Below, piece after piece: positions 57,101 through 64,000 of a DNA stretch of 64,000 bases. The DNA comes from Linanthus parryae (taxonomy: Eukaryota; Streptophyta; Magnoliopsida; Ericales; Polemoniaceae). Below the pieces are notes generated by a model. The model ran no database searches, was not told the origin of the DNA, and was given only the letters and a program-made list of their open reading frames with translations. The translations under genes were made by a program, and so were the position numbers. The stretch covers positions 135,805,368 to 135,869,367 of the forward strand of contig JALGPY010000001.1 in the NCBI GenBank assembly GCA_023055425.1, in the 5' to 3' direction. Position 1 is the first letter of the stretch. Each line of letters starts with the position of its first letter.

Positions 57101-60100
57101 CAACCAACAGCTCCAGACGATCACCCCTCTCCAAAACTTTATCAATGTTCTCTATCATAACACTTCGCACCTAATTTGAATTTTTAAAACAACAGAAACA
57201 AAAATGTTAGGGTCCAACCAAATTTGATGCAGCATAATTCAGAAATCCTTTCTACAATAAATAGTAGCGTGCGATAAGTTCTGATGTTTAGCAAGAAAAG
57301 GAAAATATATTTCTGCAAGAAAATGCTCCATGTCATGGTAACAAGACTAGGGCAGGATCCTGCTAGCTCTGTACTTGCAAAATCGTTGTGGAGAATATTT
57401 TCCATAGCATATCTTATTCTTGTTTCACCCTTAAAATGGAGCAATAGAAATGCTGTTCTTCCGAAACTCGGCTACGAGATATATCTCTTCTCCAACGTCG
57501 CTACCTGAACTAGAAATACAATAACTGGTCCCACTACATGAATGGATTTTGCAACTTCCCCTTAGCAGTTTTTAACAAACCAAGGCCAGAAAGCTCTCTG
57601 TTTCCAATATATATCCCAAACCTACATAGAAGACTTGTCTATGCGTGCCATGTGCATTTTTTGTTGAATATTTGTTGAACTTTGAACGCAGCACGGTGCA
57701 AGCTCTTGTATTGCTAGTAGATATTAAAGGACATGGCCAGGATCTTAATGTGTTTCTAAAATTCAGTAAAAGGGTCCTTAACCAAACACTATTTAAGCTA
57801 AGTCGTGAGCCCTAAAAGGCTAAAAGTTAAAAACATGCGCAAAAACATTGGGTAAGATGGTAACTGTGGAACAGAGTTTATGTTATAGTTATAGGATCGA
57901 TGTGCAGTATTCTTCTGTAGTTATTTTACAAGTAAGGGATTGTTAGGAATATCTAAGTTCCAATTATAAGGAAAAGAGGATTAAATTTTCAATAAAGATG
58001 GCAGCTTTTACATTATAATCTGTATACATGTAAAGATGTTACATAATAGGGTCAACTTCATTAAATCTCACACCCTTAACTTGTGGTGGTTTAGAAGCAA
58101 TAACACCGACCTCCCAGAGATCCTGTTTATACATTTTGCTCCATTTAGATCATGAAAGAGCTCAATGAAACAAACCCGCTAGCATTGAAGAACAATTGGT
58201 TAAGAACAACTTGCTCTTTGCCATGCCCAACCCAAGCCCATCAGTAGAGGCACAATTCCAGTCACCACATGTTCGGGTTTTCCCCATATGGAACGAATCA
58301 TAGAATTTATAGCTCAGGATCAGCACCGTTTAGCTGATGATTAAAGGTTTAGGTTGCAGAGTAGGCAGAACTTGAGAGAGATAACACCATTAAGGGTACT
58401 AGGAATGAACACGCCATGACCATTTGCACCAAGTCCTAAAACCCCGATAACGTCCCAATTTATTTGCTAGTAGCTTCACCTTCTCTATCTAGCCTCTGCC
58501 ACCGCCACTCAAATCAAGTATTCTACATTTGACTTTGAAACCCTATGGGTATAATAAAAATAAAAAGGACAAGACAAAGACTGGTGTAGAGGTAGAAAGT
58601 AGATTCTGAACTTCAAATGCAAACCATGGTTTCTAAACTTCATTTACAATAACCTTTTAAGAAATATATGTAATCCTCTGATGATCCAGGTAAAAGTCAG
58701 CAAGATATCTTACCTTGCATCTCAAATATACATCTCGCCTCAACACGTTCTTTTCCCCCAACTCTAATGACTTCTAAAATCTAGAGTAAAGAGATCAACA
58801 AAACTTAACCAACCAAAAACTATGGGCGAGGAATAAAAGTGCCCTAAATGAAGACAATGAGCAGTCATCCGAGTCGAATTGGTTGCTGAATTCCACCAGT
58901 CATGAATTTATTAACTTCAGTCACAACTACGAGGAATAACAACTCATGAGCCCATTCTGTTTATCGCCTACGCTCACAGTCTTACAGCTTCTTAGCTCCA
59001 TGTGACAGCCACATACTCACAGCCTATATGGAAATACAATCAATCAACTCCGAAAGAAAGCAACAACTCCATCGCCAAAGAGATATTTTGTGGACAAACT
59101 CCAAGCACGAAATTTCACATACAGAAATCAAACTCCAACAATGTGCATATTGGAAAGATAAGTAGAGGAAAAGATATTATAACTTGGCTTTCTTGGTTCC
59201 TTATCATACCAAACCAAACTCAATGGTACCAATGATAGGGAGGTGAAAATAGAGGCAAGGGGAGAGATTTTCGTTTGTTGGTTTTGATGGAAGCGAATGA
59301 GCCTCTAGGAGTAGTGAACTTGTGTTAGCTTCTGCGTTTAGGTCATGACACAAGTGTCTAGATTTACTCGAGAATCCAAAGCCACTTGTCTCAAGGGTGG
59401 GCATCCCTTGAAGCCATAGCAACTGTATGTAATAACAGCCCTGATTTTCAACTCTAAGTGATGAGCCACTGATAATGTGTATACGCAACAAATAGAGAAA
59501 GAATAGAGTGGTTGGATTGCAAGCTGAATCATGCTAAGGCTATCCAAAGAAGGACATTGACGATACTTTTAAGTACAGGCAATGAGATCATGAAATTGAG
59601 CAAAATCGGATGACATTATACATTGTGGGAGGAAATAATTTAAATGGTCCTTGAATTTAACCTCCAAGGAACTCAATAAATAACAGATTTAAGGAAATAA
59701 GATAATAAAATGATTAGCAACAAAGAAGAACGGATAGCAAAACATCTAAAGCAAAAGGTCTCACCCCCCCCCCCCCCCAGTGGGTTAGTCAGTTTAATCA
59801 CCAAAAAGTTGGTTTTGGGATTTTACTTTGCCATAATCCCCCCCCCCCCCAAACTCTCTAATATTACAGCTTTGTAAATGAGTTTGGTAACCGCCCCTTT
59901 CTTCTCCAGGTGTTTTCATGCTGCGCTCCTTAATTGCCTCATGTTTTCCTTACCTTCCTAATGTCCACTATTCTCTCACATCAAACAAATTGAAAAGTAA
60001 ACAAAAGTGGGCACGGTTTTGGGATTTTACTTTGCCATAATCCCCCCCCCCCCAAACTCTCTAATATTACAGCTTTGTAAATGAGTTTAGTAACCGCCCC

Positions 60101-60441
60101 TTTCTTCTTCAGATGTTTTCATGCTGTGCTCCTTAATTGCCTCATGTTTTCCTTACCTTCCTACTGTCCACTATTCTCTCACATCAAACGAATTGAAAAG
60201 TAAACAAAAGTGTGTGCCCATTTGCTAACACAGAAAGAAAGACAGCTTGCCTGGCTCATTTCCCCTTTTAATCTGTTGATCCTGTCTGCATTTGGATCAT
60301 TAGAGTAATATTCAATCTGCTGGCTCAAAACCCTTGAAAACTCTTCGTTCATGGCATAAGCCTGTGCTGAAAGAACGGCTCGGCCATAAGCCCTCACAAA
60401 TCTCTGATGGACGTCTTCAAGAAATGTAAACGGAATTCTCC
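54198..60441 (-). CDS. VAMP71-family longin R-SNARE, last three exons
   Basis: Exons: 60441-60251, 57170-57007, 54288-54198 (stop TGA 54200-54198). They encode the end of the longin domain (GRIPFTFLEDVHQRFVRAYG), the linker YYSNDPNADRINRLKGEMSQ, the R-SNARE helix (VRSVMIENIDKVLERGDRLE, then LLVDKTATMQGNTLRF; the zero-layer Arg lies in LERGDR), and a C-terminal anchor (LLIFLLLALVYGVLAFVCHG). This matches plant VAMP711-714, which drive fusion at the vacuole or Golgi. The first intron in view has a GC donor (CAG|GCAAGC); the second has GT (CTTGT|GTATGC). Exon 60441 needs one base from an upstream exon. The longin start was not found up to 64,000, so the upstream intron is at least 3.5 kb. Confidence 0.88.
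54289..57006 (-). other. Intron before the VAMP membrane-anchor exon
   Basis: A 2,718-bp intron with acceptor TTTGCAG|T. It contains the hAT MITE at 56,252. Otherwise no gene was seen. Confidence 0.75.
56252..56469. mobile_element. hAT MITE (218 bp), same family as 35,854-36,081
   Basis: The ends are CAGGGGCGGATCCA and, inward from the right, CAGTGGCGGATGTA. The flanks are ACCATGCT (56244-56251) and ACCATGCA (56470-56477), seven of eight alike. A GTGGGGGCTA...TAGCCCCCAC inner stem is present. Confidence 0.8.
57171..60250 (-). other. GC-AG intron of the VAMP gene
   Basis: A 3,080-bp intron starting GCAAGC and ending TTAG. It includes the 204-bp tandem duplication close to its donor end. No other gene was recognised. 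Confidence 0.75.
59811..60218. repeat. 204-bp tandem duplication
   Basis: GGTTTTGGGATTTTACTTTG at 59811 recurs at 60015. The two adjacent copies are nearly identical through GAAAAGTAAACAAAAGTG. Each has a C-run after CATAATCC. The second copy ends about 35 bp from the GC donor at 60250. Confidence 0.85.
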
Positions 60442-60995
60442 CTGCAAATAGATTTACAAGTATTGAACTAAAATCCAACAATTTTAAATGGAATTTTATG
60501 AGCTTGTACTATTACATTGTTCTTGTACCAAACCGATGATGTGCATTGTTGAAGGCAATCTTCACGATATGTAAAACAGGTGATTTCAGCAAATGGAGTA
60601 AAACAAAGAAATATGAAGAAAACTTGCTACCAACAAGAAGTACATACATGCAGGGGAATGTGTGTGCATCATTTTTTTTTTATCCAGAAATTGATACATT
60701 CTGCACAAGAAATGCCACAACTACTGAAGCTATCTTTAAGAGCAGAAAATGGGATGTACCTTGACCAAAATGAAAAAAACACTTTACCAGTTCAAAAAAT
60801 GCTACAAAATGAGCAGTGAATCTATAATACAACAGATTGCCTAAGGTACTTCTTTCACTTTCCACTGTTCTCATAAGAGATTAATAGATAGTCAACCAAG
60901 TATTTCCTCATAGCTCAGAGCCTCGGATCTTTCATGTTTCAATGGATTGTTCTGGTGTAGATCAACAAGTAGGGTGGGTGAAAGTCACACTACTA

Positions 60996-61531
60996 CTCAT
61001 CTCCAACCCATTCCTTTCCCCCCACCCAACAAAATTAAATACAAAATTGTATACCAATATATATATATATATGTATATACAGAAACGATAATAATTTGAC
61101 ACTTTTTTAATCGTGTTTTTTAATTATTTAATAATATAATTGTTAACTGTATAAAACATAATATTTGTTAAATTTCCAACAAAATAAGATAACGATGACT
61201 TTTCGTAAATATACTTTTCAACAATCGTGAATACATTATTAATTTTTATAAATAATAAAAAGTAAAATATATTAATCATAATACGAAAATACAATATAAT
61301 CATAAATATTACTAAGTGTAATTAATATTGTCAAATATTAAATTAATTAAGCACTCCATGTCGGGGGAGGGGGAGGGGATGTCCATGGGGAAATCCCCCC
61401 TAACCATCCTACACCCAAAGCAAAATTTATCCCCATAGCACCGCCTCCCCCTCCCCCCCATAGGGTTGGATATGAACCGTATTTTATACAGTTTCCCCCT
61501 CCCCCTCCCCCCATAGGGTTGGAGATGCCCT
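60996..61531. repeat. MITE with CATCTCCAACCC termini
   Basis: CTCATCTCCAACCCATTCC on the left mirrors GGGCATCTCCAACCCTATGG inward from the right. The centre is AT-rich. Near the right end CCCCCCATAGGGTTGGA is duplicated. PIF-like by its termini; TAA follows on the right, but a left partner is not clear. Confidence 0.55.
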
Positions 61532-61949
61532 AAGGGTTACATGATATACAAAAGAACAGAGGCTTGAAAAAGAGATAGAAACCTTTAGGATGATGCAGGG
61601 GACGTCTCTACCACTAGGATTAGGAGGCTACCTCGGGAAATCATCATATATGAATGGCAAGTTTTCTACAAATTCCAAAGGTATTATAGTTTTCAATAAG
61701 TTTTAATCTCTATGTATATGCTATTCTAAACCAACACTGCAGTAATCAATCAAGGTAGAAATGGCTTTGGAACCTTGTCAAATTTTCTCATTCCAAAATT
61801 TACCCCAAGCGATTGCCAGAAAATTTGAATGCGAAGATTACATGTATAACCTGGGGCCTACAAATCCCATAAGAAAATGAAGCAAAAAAGCAGGGATAAA
61901 GGGACTACATAAGGTTAATTTGTAGTAAATAACACAGGGTCCTCAGAAC

Positions 61950-64000
61950 TCACCTTAGACCCTCATGTCTCAACATGATGATGACAACAAGTGTTTTAGG
62001 TATGGATCAAGCATCTCCATTTGTGTCTGTTCAGACTTATTTCCTCCCTTAGGTTTAATTATATTTCCTCCCTTAGGTTTAATTAGACTATGTAGTTTCT
62101 TATCGTCCCTACCCAGATTCGTTTTGGTCTCCATATCTCTCTCCTGCCACCGTTGATCTGAACCGTATCACTCCTCCTAAGTCCTAACTGGTGTATCCAA
62201 CAGCCCACGATACACATGACCAAACCACCTCAAAAGATACTGTCTCCGTTATAAATTCAACATCTAGATTATTTTTAATTGTGTCATTGCATCATCCACC
62301 TTGGCATTCATATTTCTACTACACATTTTTATTAGTATATTTTTTCATAATCACCCAACACTCTGCCCCATGCATTAAAGTAGGTCTAACATAAATTCTA
62401 CAAAAATTACCCTTAAACCCAGTAGGGACATACGGTCACAGAACACTTCAGATGCACTCATTCACTTTGTCCACCCTGCTTTACCTATGGGTAACATCAT
62501 CGTCTCTCTCTCCACCACTACGTAAAATTGACCAAGATATCTAAATTATTATACTTTTGGTACCTTTTGCCTATCAAAAGTAATCGTGTCCTCTCCTACT
62601 ATGTGATGCCCACTAAAGTTATACTCTATATACTTTGTCTTGGTACGATTAATCATAAATCCTTCATATTCTAAATCATCTTCCATAATTGAAACTTACC
62701 TTTTAGCTCACTCCTTATTTCATCAATCAAAACTATGTCGTCTTCAAAGGACATGCACAACATGATATCATCTTTGATACTCCTTGTGACCTCAGGTCAC
62801 AAAAGTGAACGAGTACATACTTAACCTGGCCCTTGGTGCAAGGCTATTGTTAGGGGGGAATTCTCTTGTTTCTCCTCCCACTGTCCTCCCACTAATAACC
62901 GCTCCCTCATAAATGTCCCTAACCACCTCAATATATTGAATAGGTACCCCGGTCTTCTCCAAGACTTTCCACATTAGCTCGGTAGGCACTCTACCATATG
63001 CCTTTTTGTAAGTCTACGAACACTATTTGTCTTTCTTATTTTTTTTGTACTTCTTCCTTAAGCGGCTAAGCACTAATACGGCCTTCAGAGTCGATCCAAT
63101 AACATAAAACCAAATTAATTTTGGGTGATCAATGTCTCACATCATAATCTCCTCTCAATGACACGTTCCCAAAGCTTCATTGTGTGACTTATAAGTTTGA
63201 TACATTGATAGTTAGTGCGACTTTCAATATCTCCCTCTTCATAAATATGGCTCCTATGTACTCTTCCTTCACTCTTGTAGCATTTTGCTTACACATCAAA
63301 ATTTAATTAAACAAACTAGTCAACCATACTACCCCTTTCGTCAGCTAACGACTTCCACACTTTGATGGAAATCCTATCGAGTCCTATGGCTTTCCCCACT
63401 TGCATCTTCTTCAAATCATCTTTGCGAATCTTAAAAGTGAATTTATAGTTTGAGCACACACTAGAGACGCCAAGATTACCTAAGCTCAAGTCAACATAGT
63501 GATTTCAAACTAAATCCTCCACATTTCCTTAATCTCATCTTCTTTATCTAAAACTCTATCATCAACTTTCTTCATTCACTTATCTCAAGTCATTCCCTTT
63601 CCTCTATCTGATTTTAGCAAGTCTATAAATATACATCTCCCAATTCTTAGAATTTAGTCTTTCATAAATCGATCTTATGCTCTCGCCTTAGCTTTTGATT
63701 GCTTTCTTAGTTTAAGCTTTTGCCATTTTATATCTCTCTAAGTTTCCACAATTCCTACAAGTAAAGAATGCTTCGTGACACTCTCTTTTCATTTTAACGG
63801 CTTCTTTGAAGCCGTCATTCCATCTTAACTTTTCTTTAGATGGTGATCCACCTCCCATAGACTCCTCCCATCATATATACTTTATCCATTAAATTATAGT
63901 TATATGTTCTGACCACGGCTTGCTACTCATACCCAAAAGTGGTGATCACTATGGGTTCGATCCATGAGAAGGTAAATGTATTCGAGAATTTTAAGCAAGT
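61950..64000 (-). mobile_element. RTE-type LINE, partial and decayed
   Basis: Reading right to left on the minus strand: WNDGFKEAVKMKRECHEAFF and NLERYKMAKA (before RT, 63,730-63,830), then VPTELMWKVLEKTGVPIQYI and DIYEGAVISGRTVGG (RT core, 62,880-62,990), then LLRWFGHVYRGLLDTPV (62,190-62,250), and LNLREEISLNRHKWRCLIH near the C-terminal end (about 61,995-62,050). The order and wording fit plant RTE elements. Stops and frameshifts abound, and the palm catalytic box is not intact in one frame. The 5' part lies beyond the window. It probably sits in a VAMP gene intron. Confidence 0.8.

Noticed and set aside
60442..61940. Search for the missing longin exons of the VAMP gene
   Set aside because: No minus-strand match to the longin start or its usual strands was seen, so I did not call an exon here.
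1..64000. CRISPR arrays, operons, phage or bacterial defence genes, tRNA or rRNA genes
   Set aside because: The sequence is plant nuclear DNA with introns and plant transposons; none of these was seen.

Overview
The window is nuclear DNA of a flowering plant, most likely a eudicot. It is AT-rich, its genes have short exons with GT-AG introns (one GC-AG), and it is dense in plant-type retrotransposons (Tat-lineage Ty3/gypsy, SIRE-, Tork- and Angela-like Ty1/copia, L1- and RTE-type LINEs) and small hAT, PIF/Harbinger and Mutator-type elements. I cannot name the species.

Region 1 to 11,000 is repeats. A minus-strand Tat-type gypsy element (gag-pro, the start of RT, its PBS and complete 5' LTR) runs off the left edge. 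It sits inside the gag of a decayed SIRE-like copia element that continues to about 9.06 kb. Then comes an 827-bp non-autonomous hAT element with a perfect 8-bp target duplication. Region 11.1-12.3 kb holds an intronless G3BP-like gene (NTF2 domain plus RRM) with a frameshift inside the RRM. Region 13.7-23.5 kb is again repeats: a Tork-like copia remnant, a complete Angela-like solo LTR, and an L1-type LINE split by a 1.69-kb LTR element without polymerase genes.

Three host genes follow, all on the minus strand. (1) A two-exon cytochrome P450 of the CYP71 clan (26,235-23,869, 509 aa, intact). (2) A ten-exon gene (46,736-28,077, 1,677 aa, intact) for a protein with four N-terminal MATH/TRAF domains and a C-terminal coiled coil, like Arabidopsis At2g25320. 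Its 9.2-kb third intron holds nested transposons and a pair of roughly 300-bp inverted arms. (3) The last three exons of a VAMP71-family longin R-SNARE (60,441-54,198), whose 5' exons are not visible and probably lie beyond 64 kb. One of its introns has a GC donor.

Between genes 2 and 3 lie a 2.0-kb Pack-MULE (9-bp target duplication) carrying a piece of a phytocyanin/early-nodulin-like gene, a related outer inverted repeat around it, a stowaway-like MITE and a GATC-rich hAT element. The right end (about 61.9-64 kb) is an RTE-type LINE on the minus strand. The genes do not form a pathway; what unites the window is layered transposon insertion, much of it datable by who interrupts whom. Exon boundaries and target duplications were read by eye; family names rest on recalled motifs, not database searches.
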